NCBI RefSeq assembly: GCF_020524545.1
Contig: NZ_JAIVLG010000004.1
Coordinates: forward strand, 248,001-312,000
DNA length: 64,000 nt
Direction: 5' to 3'
DNA from: Microbacterium paraoxydans
Lineage (GTDB): Bacteria; Actinomycetota; Actinomycetes; Actinomycetales; Microbacteriaceae
In this document: one piece after another, positions 27,300 to 35,839 of the stretch
Layout: each line of letters opens with the position of its first letter
Position numbering within the stretch: position 1 is the first letter of the stretch
Made by a program: the position numbers and the translations under genes
The notes under the pieces: generated by a model
Told to the model about the DNA's origin: nothing
The model's input: only the letters and a program-made list of their open reading frames with translations
Database searches by the model: none

Positions 27300-28610
27300 C
27301 TAGGCCGGGGCGGGGACGCCTGCTGTCGCTGTCGGTGAACCCGTCCCCGGGGAAACGAGGCGGAGGGCACCGAGGAGCAGTGCGACGGAGATCAGCGCGG
27401 TGGCGACCGAGGTGCCGAGCACGAGGAGGAGCACGATGCCGATCAGGCCGCTCAACACGCCGCTCGCGACCCGGCGTCGGGAGGCCGTCGCCTGCGGCGC
27501 GGGCCGTGACTCGAATCGCGTGAACATCACAGCGGCGAGCGCGGTGAGTGCCACGGCGGCGCCGAGCCAGAGCGGACGACCTGCCCACCAGCCCGCGCTG
27601 TCGAGCGCCGGCAGTGTGACGCCGACGAGCATCGCGTAGCACGCGGTGACTCCCGCCATCAGGAGCAGCACGGGCATGTGCCACAGGTAGATCGTCATGG
27701 TGCGGACCGTCACGAATCCGGTGAAGGCGGCGACGCGCGGACGACGGCTGAACCGTTGCAGGCGATCGCGGTGCAGCGACAGCAGGCTCGTGTGTGCGAC
27801 TCCGACGAGCAGGAGGGCAGCCGTCGGCGGGTTGATGTTCGCGATGAGATCCACGGAGTATGCCCCCGTCGCGAAGGTCGCGACCAGCAGGAGCACGGCA
27901 CCGAATCCAGCGGCCGCGCGGATCCGCCTGCTGAGTGCGTCGATGCGTCCGTCGGCGAGGAAGAAGCCGAGTTGCTGCAGGGTCAGCCACACGAAGGCGA
28001 GGTTCAGGAAGCCGAGACCCTCCACCCCGGTCGCGGCGCGCAGCACATCGACGGTGAGTGACGCTGCCGCGAGCGTGGCGATGGTCCGGCGCGGAGCCCG
28101 CTCATGGGCGGAGACGAGCAGGGGGAGCAGAGCCTGGCAGAGCAGGAAGACGCCGAGGAACCACAGGGGCTGTCCGTAGCGGAAGCCGGCGGTCGCGACG
28201 AGTTCTGCGGGGACGCCGGACACCGTGAGCAGCGCCAGCCCCATCCCGACGACCGCGATCGTGACGACAGCCGGTCGCAGCAGGCGGTGCACGCGACCGG
28301 CGACGAACCCGACTGCGCTGCCTCCGTTCCGTCGCATCCGTCTGTAGGCGAGAAGCCCGGAGAACCCGCCGATCACGAAGAACAGCGGCATCACCTGGAG
28401 CAGCCAACTGAGCGGCGCGATCCAGGCGGTGTCGTCGCTGGCATTGGTGAAGACGGGACCGCGATCGGCGACGGCGACGCCCACCATGATCGCGTGCAGG
28501 AGGACGACTCCGAGCACGCACAGCGCTCGGACGAAGTCGATCCCGGTGTCGCGGGACGGATGCCGGGGCTGCGCGGGAACGGCGGCGTGCGGCGCCTGGA
28601 CGATTGTCAT
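27300..28610 (-). CDS. Acyltransferase 3 family membrane protein
   Basis: A 436-residue membrane protein with about ten or eleven hydrophobic segments. It shows the acyltransferase-3 (OafA/NodX) hallmarks: DFVRALCVLGVVLLHAIM near residues 25-42, with the conserved Arg and His, and FFVIGGFSGLLAYRRMRR near 77-95. Such proteins O-acetylate cell-surface or secreted glycans. The acceptor is unknown. AGGAGGA lies four bases before the ATG and overlaps an inverted repeat that may control it. Confidence 0.85.
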   Translation of the reverse strand: MTIVQAPHAAVPAQPRHPSRDTGIDFVRALCVLGVVLLHAIMVGVAVADRGPVFTNASDDTAWIAPLSWLLQVMPLFFVIGGFSGLLAYRRMRRNGGSAVGFVAGRVHRLLRPAVVTIAVVGMGLALLTVSGVPAELVATAGFRYGQPLWFLGVFLLCQALLPLLVSAHERAPRRTIATLAAASLTVDVLRAATGVEGLGFLNLAFVWLTLQQLGFFLADGRIDALSRRIRAAAGFGAVLLLVATFATGAYSVDLIANINPPTAALLLVGVAHTSLLSLHRDRLQRFSRRPRVAAFTGFVTVRTMTIYLWHMPVLLLMAGVTACYAMLVGVTLPALDSAGWWAGRPLWLGAAVALTALAAVMFTRFESRPAPQATASRRRVASGVLSGLIGIVLLLVLGTSVATALISVALLLGALRLVSPGTGSPTATAGVPAPA

Positions 28611-28615
28611 GAGTC

Positions 28616-28646
28616 CTCCTCGGGAGCGGTGTCCGAGGAGACTATG
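28616..28646 (-). promoter_or_regulatory. Inverted repeat and CATAGT -10 at the acyltransferase start
   Basis: CTCCTCGG (28616-28623) and CCGAGGAG (28633-28640) form an 8 bp inverted repeat with a 9-base spacer. On the minus strand, CATAGT (28641-28646) stands just upstream of it and the ribosome binding site AGGAGGA lies inside the promoter-distal arm. It could be a repressor operator or a hairpin hiding the ribosome binding site; a start directed by CATAGT would fall within the first arm, which favours an operator. Confidence 0.4.
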
Positions 28647-28667
28647 GACGCGGCGACCGCCGAAGCA

Positions 28668-28707
28668 TCACTCCCGAGTGCCGTTGCGACCCCCTACGAG
28701 GGAGTGA
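28668..28707 (-). terminator. Weak hairpin after the response regulator gene
   Basis: TCACTCCC (28668-28675) pairs with GGGAGTGA (28700-28707) across a 24-base loop, directly after the response regulator stop. There is no T run, so it may only slow polymerase. Confidence 0.3.
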
Positions 28708-28708
28708 G

Positions 28709-29380
28709 TCAAGAAGACGGCTCGACCAGGCCGGTGTCGTACGCCAGGATCACGGCGTGCACACGATCGCGCAGGTTCAGCTTCGCGAGCACTTTGCCGA
28801 CGTGTGTCTTCACGGTCTGCTCCGCGATGAAGAGATCACCGGCGATCTCGGTGTTCGATCGTCCTCTGCCGATCAGGACCAGCACCTCGCGTTCGCGATC
28901 GGTGAGCTCCGCGAGCGCCGTCATCGATCGCGGTGCACGAGGGCGGCGTCCGGCGAACTGCTCGATCATCCGCCTCGTCACACTCGGTGCGAGGAGGGCG
29001 TCTCCACCGGCGACGACCCGCACCGCGTGGACGAGTTCTTCTGGCAACGCGTCTTTGAGCAGGAAGCCGCTCGCCCCGGCTTCGAGTGCGTCGTACACGT
29101 AGTCGTCGATGTCGAAGGTCGTGAGCACGAGGATCCGCGGAACGTGCGCCGCCGGGTACGAAGGGCCGAGGATGCGTCGTGTCGCGCCGATCCCGTCGAG
29201 CTCGGGCATGCGCACATCCATCAGGATCACGTCGGGGTCGAGGCGTGCCGCTGCGGCGACGGCTTCGATGCCGTTCGATGCCTGTCCGACCACGCGGATC
29301 CCTTCGTGGGTATCGAGGAGCGCGGCGAATCCGGCGCGGACCATGGCCTGGTCGTCGGCGATGAGCACGCTGATCGTCAC
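28709..29380 (-). CDS. Two-component response regulator, NarL/LuxR type
   Basis: A 223-residue regulator. The receiver domain has the acidic pair Asp9-Asp10, phospho-acceptor Asp55 in VILMDVRMPELDG and Lys near 106 in FLLKDALPEE. The C-terminal LuxR helix-turn-helix reads LTDREREVLVLIGRGRSNTE and continues with VKTHVGKVLAKL. The GTG start at 29380 has AAGGAG five bases upstream and overlaps the kinase stop as GTGA, so kinase and regulator are made together. The signal and the target genes are unknown; the acyltransferase gene next downstream is a possible target. Confidence 0.93.
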   Translation of the reverse strand: MTISVLIADDQAMVRAGFAALLDTHEGIRVVGQASNGIEAVAAAARLDPDVILMDVRMPELDGIGATRRILGPSYPAAHVPRILVLTTFDIDDYVYDALEAGASGFLLKDALPEELVHAVRVVAGGDALLAPSVTRRMIEQFAGRRPRAPRSMTALAELTDREREVLVLIGRGRSNTEIAGDLFIAEQTVKTHVGKVLAKLNLRDRVHAVILAYDTGLVEPSS

Positions 29381-30639
29381 GGGTTCTCCTTGTCGGGTGA
29401 AGCGATGGTGATGCCTGAGGTGGCGGGGCTCACAGGAAGAACGGCGTCGACATCCCACCCACCATCCTCTGCGTGGCCGGCTGATAGGCTCCCGCCGAGG
29501 ATCTCGGCGCGTTCCCGCATGCCGCGCAGGCCGTACCCGCCGGCATGGGTATCCGGGCGGTGCGGTGGTGCCGCGTTGTGCACCCGGATGTGGACGTTGC
29601 GTGCGTCCGCGTGCAACCGCACGGCGATTCTCGCGCCCGGTGCGTGGCGGACGGCGTTGCTCAGCGCTTCCTGGACGATACGGAAGGCGGCGATCTGCAC
29701 GGCGGGTGCGGCGGTCGTGGTGTCTCCGCCTTCGAGCACGAGGCCGACCTCGACACCTGCGCGACGGATGCTGTCGACGAGGGCCGGGATGTCATCGATG
29801 CCTTGCTGGGGAGCCAGCTCGGCGGTCTGATCCTCGGTTCGGAGGACACCGAGCATCCGTCGCATCTCGGTGAGCGAGCTGCGCGCGGTCGCGGCGATGT
29901 CGTCGAACTCCGCCTTCGCCACCTCGTCCAGCTCGGGGAGACGGTAGCGCGCGGTCGACGCCTGGACCTGGATCACCGACATGCTGTGCGCGATGACATC
30001 ATGCAGCTCGCGCGCGATCCGGGTGCGCTCCTCGACGAGGGCGCGCCTGGCTTCCTCGAGCGCACTGTGCTCCTTCTCCCGTGTCAACTCCGCGGCGACG
30101 CGGACGCGTCCGGCGACGAGCGCGGCGATGAGGAACACCGCCGACGCCACCGCCGTCGTGACGATGAGATCCGCTGTGGCATTCGCCGACGATTCCGGCT
30201 CCGCCACCAGTTCGGGACGGATCACCGGCGCGAGAAGCGATGCGATCGCGCCGAGGAGCAGGGCGAACGCGCCGAGTCGTGCGCCGTGCAGGAAGGTCAT
30301 TACCCCCACGAAGAGCACGAAGGTCAGGAGCGCGGGGACGGACCACGGCCATGGGGACCGGATCGCCAGGTCCGGGACCACGGCGAGGGGGAGAATCAAC
30401 GCCCCGGCGGTGAAGAGAGCGAGAGCCCACGCGGGGCGGGAGAGTGCGAGCATCGGAGCGCCGCAAAGTGCCGCCCCGAGGAGGAACGACAGGGGCAGGG
30501 GGGTGCCGTAGAGCACGGTCTGGAGGGTGACGAGGATCGCGTACAGCGCCACGACCGCCACGCCCAAGGCCACGAGGGCGGCGGTGCGACCGCTGATCCG
30601 CTGGCGGAGCGGTGTGCGCTCTCCTCGGTGCCGTGCCAT
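29377..30639 (-). CDS. Two-component sensor histidine kinase (HisKA_3/NarL-type)
   Basis: A 420-residue membrane kinase. About five or six hydrophobic segments fill residues 20-178, with no large extracellular domain, so the sensor is intramembrane or binds a membrane signal. The dimerisation and phosphorylation helix has His213 in RIARELHDVIAHSMSV. The ATPase domain has the N-box NAVRHAPGARI and the glycine-rich GGYGLRGMRERAEIL. ATG 30639 has AGGA about nine bases upstream and lies five bases after the DedA stop, so dedA, kinase and regulator form one operon. The pairing recalls intramembrane-sensing cell-envelope systems. Confidence 0.93.
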   Translation of the reverse strand: MARHRGERTPLRQRISGRTAALVALGVAVVALYAILVTLQTVLYGTPLPLSFLLGAALCGAPMLALSRPAWALALFTAGALILPLAVVPDLAIRSPWPWSVPALLTFVLFVGVMTFLHGARLGAFALLLGAIASLLAPVIRPELVAEPESSANATADLIVTTAVASAVFLIAALVAGRVRVAAELTREKEHSALEEARRALVEERTRIARELHDVIAHSMSVIQVQASTARYRLPELDEVAKAEFDDIAATARSSLTEMRRMLGVLRTEDQTAELAPQQGIDDIPALVDSIRRAGVEVGLVLEGGDTTTAAPAVQIAAFRIVQEALSNAVRHAPGARIAVRLHADARNVHIRVHNAAPPHRPDTHAGGYGLRGMRERAEILGGSLSAGHAEDGGWDVDAVLPVSPATSGITIASPDKENP

Positions 30640-30644
30640 GACCG

Positions 30645-31262
30645 TTATCCTGCCAGCTGCGGTGCGGGGGCGCGGCGGCGACGGACGGCGGTGATCCGAT
30701 CGATCACGAGTCCGACGACCAGGGCGATGACGATTCCGAGGCCGGCGCTGAGGAGTGGCTGATCCTTGAGCCACGCCCCGGCGAGGAGACCGATCGCGAT
30801 GCTGAACAGACTCCAGCTGATGCCTGCGATCATGCTCAGGGGGAGGAAACGTCGCCAGGGGAAGCCGAGAGCGCCGGCGGACATGTTGACAGCGACGCGT
30901 CCCACCGGGATGTAGCGGGCGCCGAGGAGGAGAGTGGCGCTGCGGCGATCGAGCGCCTGCTGGGCGTACGTGAAGGCCGCGGCCACGCGGGGGCGCCGCA
31001 TCCAGGCGAAGCGTGTGGTGCCGATCGCGCGGCCGATCAGGAAGGCGAGGTTGTCGCCGATCGCAGCGCCGATCGCCGCGACCGTACCGAGCAGCAGAAG
31101 GTTTCCCCCGCCCGTGGACGCGGCGACAGCCGCCGCGGCGACGAGCACGGTCTCGCTGGGCACAGGCGGGAAGAAGCCGTCGATGACCGTGACCGCGAAG
31201 AGGAGCAGGTACAGCCACGGGGAGGCGATCGCCTGCATGATGAGCTCGTTGAGGATGTCCAC
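30645..31262 (-). CDS. DedA/SNARE-associated family membrane protein
   Basis: A 205-residue membrane protein of the DedA family. It has the N-terminal FPPVPSETVLVAAA motif, the re-entrant region GDNLAFLIGRAIG, and the signature segment ARYIPVGRVAVNMSAGALGF followed by two C-terminal helices. DedA proteins are lipid scramblases or flippases, some moving undecaprenyl phosphate or phosphatidylethanolamine. Being first in an operon with a two-component system suggests an envelope-stress link. The GTG start 31262 is fixed by TAACGT six bases upstream. Confidence 0.9.
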   Translation of the reverse strand: MDILNELIMQAIASPWLYLLLFAVTVIDGFFPPVPSETVLVAAAAVAASTGGGNLLLLGTVAAIGAAIGDNLAFLIGRAIGTTRFAWMRRPRVAAAFTYAQQALDRRSATLLLGARYIPVGRVAVNMSAGALGFPWRRFLPLSMIAGISWSLFSIAIGLLAGAWLKDQPLLSAGLGIVIALVVGLVIDRITAVRRRRAPAPQLAG

Positions 31263-31268
31263 TCGAGC

Positions 31269-31274
31269 ACGTTA
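31269..31274 (-). promoter_or_regulatory. -10 element TAACGT of the dedA operon (leaderless)
   Basis: TAACGT lies exactly six bases before GTG 31262. No Shine-Dalgarno is seen. Confidence 0.55.
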
Positions 31275-31367
31275 TGCAGCGGGCATGCCGGTCGACATCC
31301 CTCCGCGGTATCGACCCCGTCACTCTCCGGAGTGATCTTGCTGAGCGCGGACCCCGGCTGTGACGCA

Positions 31368-31373
31368 TATACT
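31368..31373 (+). promoter_or_regulatory. -10 element TATACT for the ABC-F gene
   Basis: TATACT at 31368-31373 predicts a start near 31380 and a leader of about 46 bases. TTGCTG is 24 bases upstream, too far to be a good -35 partner. Confidence 0.4.
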
Positions 31374-31425
31374 GGGAGGCTGGCCGATCGGCCGTACACC
31401 CTCCCCGAAAGAACGGACGTCCGCT

Positions 31426-33024
31426 GTGCTTGCCGTGCACGACCTCGAGATCCGCGTTGGCGCGCGCCTGCTGATGGAGAACGTCTCGTTCCGCGTCGCC
31501 GACGGAGACAAGATCGGACTCGTCGGTCGCAACGGGGCCGGGAAGACGACGCTCACCAAAGTCCTCGCCGGCGACGTCCTGCCGTCCGGCGGAAGCGTGA
31601 CGCGCTCCGGAGAGCTCGGCTATCTGCCGCAGGATCCGCGCTCCGGCAACCCGGAAGACCTCGCGCGCACCCGCATCCTCGACGCTCGCGGCCTCGGCCA
31701 GCTGAACGTGGGGATGACCGAGGCTGCGCTGGAGATGGGATCGGATGATCCTGCCGTGGCGGACAAGGCGATGAAGCGCTATGCGCGTCTGACCGAGCAG
31801 TTCGAAGCCCAGGGCGGCTATGCCGCGGAGGCGGAGGCGGCATCCATCGCCAACAACCTCTCGCTGCCCGACCGCATCCTGGACCAGCCGTTGTCGACGC
31901 TTTCCGGCGGGCAGCGTCGTCGCATCGAGCTCGCGCGCATCCTCTTCTCGGACGCGCAGACGATGATCCTCGACGAGCCGACCAACCACCTCGACGCGGA
32001 CAGTGTCGTGTGGTTGCGCGAGTTCCTCAAGGGCTACAAGGGCGGGCTGATCGTGATCAGCCACGATGTCGAACTCGTCGGCGAGACCGTGAACCGGGTG
32101 TTCTATCTCGATGCGAACCGTCAGATCATCGACACCTACAACATGAACTGGAAGAACTACCTGCGCCAGCGGGTGGCCGATGAAGAGCGCCGCAAGAAGG
32201 AACGTGCGAACGCGGAGAAGAAGGCGACGACTCTGCAGCTGCAGGCCGCACGTTTCGGCGCGAAGGCCTCGAAGGCCGCGGCAGCCCACCAGATGATCGC
32301 CCGCGCCGAGAAGCTGCTCGCCGGTCTCGACGAGGTTCGCCAGGAGGACCGGGTCGCGAAGCTTCGCTTCCCGAAGCCGGCACCGTGCGGGAAGACCCCG
32401 ATGATGGCGAGCGGGCTCTCGAAGTCCTACGGGTCGCTGGAGATCTTCACCGATGTCGACCTCGCGATCGACCGGGGGTCGAAGGTCGTCGTGCTCGGCC
32501 TCAACGGTGCGGGAAAGACGACGCTGCTGCGGATGCTCGCGGGGGTCGATCAGCCCGACACGGGGCAGCTCGAGCCCGGTCACGGCCTGAAGGTCGGCTA
32601 CTACGCGCAGGAGCACGAGAATCTGGACGTCAGCCGCTCCGTGCTGGAGAACATGGTCTCCGCGGCCCCGCACATCACCGAGACCGAAGCACGCAAGGTG
32701 CTCGGGTCATTCCTGTTCACGGGAGACGACGTGCTCAAGCCCGCGGGAGTGCTCTCCGGTGGAGAGAAGACCCGTCTGTCCCTCGCGACGCTCGTCGTGT
32801 CGTCCGCGAATCTGCTGCTGCTCGATGAGCCGACCAACAACCTCGATCCCGCGTCGCGCGAGGAGATCCTCGGTGCGCTCGCGCACTACGAGGGCGCTGT
32901 CGTCCTCGTCTCGCACGACCCCGGTGCCGTGCAGTCGCTGAACCCGGAGCGTGTCCTGATCCTCCCCGACGGTGTCGAGGACATCTGGAGCCAGGAGTAC
33001 CAGGATCTCATCGAGCTCGCCTGA
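31426..33024 (+). CDS. ABC-F family ATPase
   Basis: A 532-residue soluble protein with two ABC domains joined by a charged linker, the layout of ABC-F translation factors that act at the ribosomal E site. The first domain has [24 protein letters not shown] and ILDEPTNHLDADS. The linker (about 235-320) is Lys/Arg/Ala rich. The second domain has [21 protein letters not shown] and LLDEPTNNLDPAS. There are no membrane segments. The GTG start 31426 gives the standard beginning VLAVHDLEIRVGARLL. Whether it is a housekeeping factor or gives antibiotic resistance cannot be told from sequence. Confidence 0.93.
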   Translation: MLAVHDLEIRVGARLLMENVSFRVADGDKIGLVGRNGAGKTTLTKVLAGDVLPSGGSVTRSGELGYLPQDPRSGNPEDLARTRILDARGLGQLNVGMTEAALEMGSDDPAVADKAMKRYARLTEQFEAQGGYAAEAEAASIANNLSLPDRILDQPLSTLSGGQRRRIELARILFSDAQTMILDEPTNHLDADSVVWLREFLKGYKGGLIVISHDVELVGETVNRVFYLDANRQIIDTYNMNWKNYLRQRVADEERRKKERANAEKKATTLQLQAARFGAKASKAAAAHQMIARAEKLLAGLDEVRQEDRVAKLRFPKPAPCGKTPMMASGLSKSYGSLEIFTDVDLAIDRGSKVVVLGLNGAGKTTLLRMLAGVDQPDTGQLEPGHGLKVGYYAQEHENLDVSRSVLENMVSAAPHITETEARKVLGSFLFTGDDVLKPAGVLSGGEKTRLSLATLVVSSANLLLLDEPTNNLDPASREEILGALAHYEGAVVLVSHDPGAVQSLNPERVLILPDGVEDIWSQEYQDLIELA

Positions 33025-33077
33025 CCGCCCTCACGCTGCTGTGCAGGTCGGTGCCGGATCCACACGGCGACTCATGG

Positions 33078-33083
33078 CATAGT
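33078..33083 (+). promoter_or_regulatory. -10 element CATAGT of the PNPOx-family gene
   Basis: CATAGT is seven bases before ATG 33091. GGGAG is too close to the ATG to be a standard ribosome binding site, so the mRNA may be leaderless. Confidence 0.35.
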
Positions 33084-33090
33084 CGGGAGC

Positions 33091-33672
33091 ATGTCGACTG
33101 ACCAGCGATCCCGGCCTTCAGAGATGAGTGCATGGTTGCGCGCGCAGCCCTCGCTCACGGGAGTGGTACCTCCGGGCGAAGTCGTCGAACGTCCCGATGG
33201 CCCGGTACCGCTCTTCCGGGACTGGATCACGACGGCGGCCGCCAGGGGAGTGCCGGAGCCGCACGCGATGACACTGGCGACGCTCGACCTCGACGGCATC
33301 CCCGATGCCCGGACGCTGATTCTCAAGGACGTGGATGAGCGCGGATGGGCCTTCGCGGGTTCGCGCTCCTCGCGCAAGGCCACCCAGCTCGACGCGCACC
33401 CGGTGGCCGCGCTGAACTTCTGGTGGCAGCCCGCCCTGCGTGCCGTGCGTGTCCGCGGACGGACTCACGAGGCACCCGTCGAGGAGAGCGCAGCCGACCT
33501 CGCGGCGCGCTCGGCCGAGGCCCGCGCCGGTGTGGCGCCCGGGGAGTGGGTCCTCTGGAGGCTCCTCGCGACCCGCGTCGAATTCTGGCAGGGCGCGCCC
33601 GACCGGCACCACACGCGTATCGTCTATGACCGTACCGACGCCGGTTGGCGCATCGAGGAGCAGGCGGGCTGA
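33091..33672 (+). CDS. pdxH: Pyridoxamine 5'-phosphate oxidase family protein
   Basis: A 193-residue FMN-dependent split-barrel oxidase. It has the PNPOx features: PHAMTLATLDLDGIPDARTL (FMN site), ILKDVDERGWAFAGSRSSRKATQ (written here as its shorter parts ILKDVDE and SSRKATQ), NFWWQPALRAVRVRG, and the C-terminal EFWQGAPDRHHTR, which matches the FWQG...R(L/H)H..R ending of true PdxH. It should convert pyridoxamine or pyridoxine phosphate to pyridoxal phosphate. At 193 residues it is slightly short, so a related specificity is possible. Confidence 0.8.
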   Translation: MSTDQRSRPSEMSAWLRAQPSLTGVVPPGEVVERPDGPVPLFRDWITTAAARGVPEPHAMTLATLDLDGIPDARTLILKDVDERGWAFAGSRSSRKATQLDAHPVAALNFWWQPALRAVRVRGRTHEAPVEESAADLAARSAEARAGVAPGEWVLWRLLATRVEFWQGAPDRHHTRIVYDRTDAGWRIEEQAG

Positions 33673-33687
33673 GCGACCTCTCAGACC

Positions 33688-34500
33688 TCACCGCACGTCG
33701 AGCAGCTCGTCCTCGACATCGGCATCGTGATCCCGGCGCCGTGGACTCTTCACGGGCGCAGGAACTCCCTCGACCTCTTCCCGGTGCTTCACGATCTCCG
33801 TGCGGATGATGTATCCGATGAAGACGAACCCCATGAGGGCGAACAGGATCCACTGGATCGCGTAAGACAGGTGCGGGCCGGGATCGTCGGTGGGGGAGTC
33901 GAATCCCCCCAAAGACCCGGATCCTGCCGGATCTTCGCTGATCACCCTGCCATAGGCACTGGTGATCACATCGCCCTCGACGTACTCGGCGATCGAGGGC
34001 AGGTTGATCGTGGGCACCTGACCCTCGGGGGCGCCGCGCCCTGAGGCGGGAAGCTGCTCGCCCGGGCGCAGGCGCACGGTCACCTCGACCTCGCCCTGCG
34101 GCGGCGACGGCACCGAGTCCGGTTCAGCGCCCTCGCCCGGGGGCACCCAGCCGCGGTCGATGATGAAGATGCGCCCGTCGGCATCGCGGAAGGGGACGAG
34201 GACTTCGAAGGCACTCGTGCCGCCGTGCGGGCGGTTGCGCACCAGCAGCTGCTGATCGGCCAGATACTCACCCTGCAGCGTGACGGGCCGCCACTCGTCG
34301 TCGGGATCGAGCGCACCGTCTTCGCCGATCACCGCGGACAGCGGTACGGGGTCCGCGTCGTAGTTCCGCTCGACGAGCTCGATCTGCGCGGCGCGCGTCT
34401 CATTCCGCTCGAACTGCCAGTTCGAGAGGAAGACGCAGGCGATCGCGAAGCCGATCGCGATGAGCACGTACACGGTCCAGCGGGTCAGGCGCTGGCTCAT
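33688..34500 (-). CDS. SURF1 family cytochrome oxidase biogenesis protein
   Basis: A 270-residue protein with one membrane segment near each end (about 9-27 and about 219-238) and a soluble domain outside, the SURF1 layout. Motifs are SNWQFERNETR after the first helix, RGWVPPGEG, and LSYAIQWILFALMGF at the second helix. SURF1 helps assemble heme into the aa3-type cytochrome oxidase, which fits the ctaA and ctaB genes 15 kb away. The last 30 residues are charged. Its ATG overlaps the stop of the 64-residue protein as ATGA. Confidence 0.88.
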   Translation of the reverse strand: MSQRLTRWTVYVLIAIGFAIACVFLSNWQFERNETRAAQIELVERNYDADPVPLSAVIGEDGALDPDDEWRPVTLQGEYLADQQLLVRNRPHGGTSAFEVLVPFRDADGRIFIIDRGWVPPGEGAEPDSVPSPPQGEVEVTVRLRPGEQLPASGRGAPEGQVPTINLPSIAEYVEGDVITSAYGRVISEDPAGSGSLGGFDSPTDDPGPHLSYAIQWILFALMGFVFIGYIIRTEIVKHREEVEGVPAPVKSPRRRDHDADVEDELLDVR

Positions 34501-34691
34501 GCGGGAACCCCATCGCGAACGGTCACCGGGAAGTCGCGCGCCGCAAGGTAGTCGCGGAGGAAGTCGACGTGGGCATCGCACGCCAGCCAGATCTTCTCGC
34601 GATCTGCGGCATGGATACGGGGATTGCGCCACACTACCTGTCGGGTCGCGGCGCTCCGGCAACCGGCGCGCGAGCACTCGAAGTCGTTCAT
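34497..34691 (-). CDS. Small Cys-rich conserved protein
   Basis: A 64-residue protein I cannot name. It has CSRAGC near the N-terminus and WLACDAH in the middle, giving three Cys and one His spaced like a small zinc ribbon. It is translationally coupled on both sides (ATGA overlaps with the SURF1 gene and with the DUF3099 gene), so it is a real gene. Its place between the two suggests a role in respiratory-chain assembly, but that is inference only. Confidence 0.75.
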   Translation of the reverse strand: MNDFECSRAGCRSAATRQVVWRNPRIHAADREKIWLACDAHVDFLRDYLAARDFPVTVRDGVPA

Positions 34692-35035
34692 GGTTCCTTC
34701 GGGCCTTCATGGATCGTGAAGATCTGCGGGGCGGACGGCTCGGAGTCGATCGGAGCGGGCTGCGGGGCATCGATCTCCCGCAGCGGAGACTCTGCGGTGG
34801 TCTCGGTGCTGTCGCTCCCGGCGTTCGCGAACACCACGGCGATGTACGGCAGGACGGCGGCGGAGATGCCGAACACCCACGTGTACCACCCGTACGGCTG
34901 AACCAGCACCATGAGCCCGAAGCACACGATGCGGATCGTCATCGTCAAGGCATAACGGCGCACACGATGGTCTGCCTCATCTCGCGGGGACTGCGGCAGT
35001 GAGGTGACGGCCGGGACTTGACGCGCGTTCTTCAC
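34688..35035 (-). CDS. DUF3099 membrane protein
   Basis: A 115-residue protein with a typical DUF3099 beginning (TSLPQSPRDEADHRVRRYAL) followed by two membrane segments (about 32-50 and 53-71) and an acidic, Pro-rich cytoplasmic tail. Function of the family is unknown. The start is GTG 35035, the first gene of a three-gene unit ending with SURF1. TAGGCT lies nine bases upstream of it. Confidence 0.8.
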   Translation of the reverse strand: MKNARQVPAVTSLPQSPRDEADHRVRRYALTMTIRIVCFGLMVLVQPYGWYTWVFGISAAVLPYIAVVFANAGSDSTETTAESPLREIDAPQPAPIDSEPSAPQIFTIHEGPKEP

Positions 35036-35044
35036 GATGCATCC

Positions 35045-35050
35045 AGCCTA
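35045..35050 (-). promoter_or_regulatory. -10 element TAGGCT before the DUF3099 gene
   Basis: TAGGCT with nine bases to GTG 35035. Transcription would begin two or three bases before the GTG, so the mRNA is nearly leaderless. Confidence 0.4.
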
Positions 35051-35085
35051 CGCCGGTGCAGACCCCTCGGATGCCTTTCGGGGAC

Positions 35086-35700
35086 TCAGCCGGCGAAGAT
35101 GAACGGCAGGCTGAAGGCCCCGAGGAACAGGAAGCTGATGATCGTGCTGACCAGGACGAACACGCCGACCACGACCACGATGTAGCCGAGGATCAGCCCG
35201 GCGATCGCCATTCCCCGGCCACCGATCCCGGGATCGCGTCTGATCTGTCCGAGAGCCATATGGCCGGTGATGACGGCAGCCACCGACGCCAGGAGCGGGA
35301 TGACCGCCCAGAAGAGCACGATCCCGGCGAGGCCGCAGACCAGCGAGGTGACGGCCAGGGGGCTTGTGGGGCGCGATGCGACGTCGGGGTACACGGGCGC
35401 CGCAGGAGGGCCGTAGCCGGGCTGGACCGGTGCCGTTCCCCATCCTGGTTGCGACGGAGCGACGCCGTATCTTGGCTGCGGCGGCGGGGCGTAGCCGACC
35501 TGGGGTGGCGGGCCGTAACCGGGCAGCGAGGGCGCTGCGGGGGCGGTTCCGGGGGCCAGCGCGCCGGGGGGCGTGTACAACGGTGCGGGGCCGATGCCGC
35601 TCTGCGGGGGCGGAGCGATCGGCGGCGCGGACGGTACGGGCGGTGGCGGCGGACTGACCGGCGCCTCGTCTCCGGAAAAGGGGATTCGGTTGTCGCTCAC
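35086..35700 (-). CDS. DUF4190-type membrane protein with Pro/Gly-rich N-terminus
   Basis: A 204-residue protein. Residues 10-110 are a low-complexity cytoplasmic region of Pro, Gly, Ala and Tyr with repeats of the GYGPPPQ kind. Two membrane segments follow (about 125-150 and 170-198), joined by GHMALGQIRRDPGIGGRGMA, which is the DUF4190 signature. Function unknown; such proteins are common in actinobacterial envelopes. The GTG start 35700 has AAAGG seven bases upstream. Confidence 0.8.
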   Translation of the reverse strand: MSDNRIPFSGDEAPVSPPPPPVPSAPPIAPPPQSGIGPAPLYTPPGALAPGTAPAAPSLPGYGPPPQVGYAPPPQPRYGVAPSQPGWGTAPVQPGYGPPAAPVYPDVASRPTSPLAVTSLVCGLAGIVLFWAVIPLLASVAAVITGHMALGQIRRDPGIGGRGMAIAGLILGYIVVVVGVFVLVSTIISFLFLGAFSLPFIFAG

Positions 35701-35839
35701 GAGGAAGCCTTTCGTCGTGCCCAGATTCCCAGCACGCTCGATGTCTGTCAATGCTGTGCGGCGGCCCGCGTCAGCAACATCGGTAGGATCGATGACGGCC
35801 CGGAACCCCGCGCCACCGCCCCAGGTCAGGAGTGTCCCC

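Noticed and set aside
30640..32673. Extension of the histidine kinase frame to over 1000 codons
   Set aside because: The extra part overlaps DedA and the ABC-F gene in other frames. The kinase starts cleanly at ATG 30639.
35086..35400. Proline- and glycine-rich repeats in the DUF4190-type protein as a DNA repeat array
   Set aside because: The repeats are short, imperfect and protein-coding low complexity; they do not form a DNA-level array.
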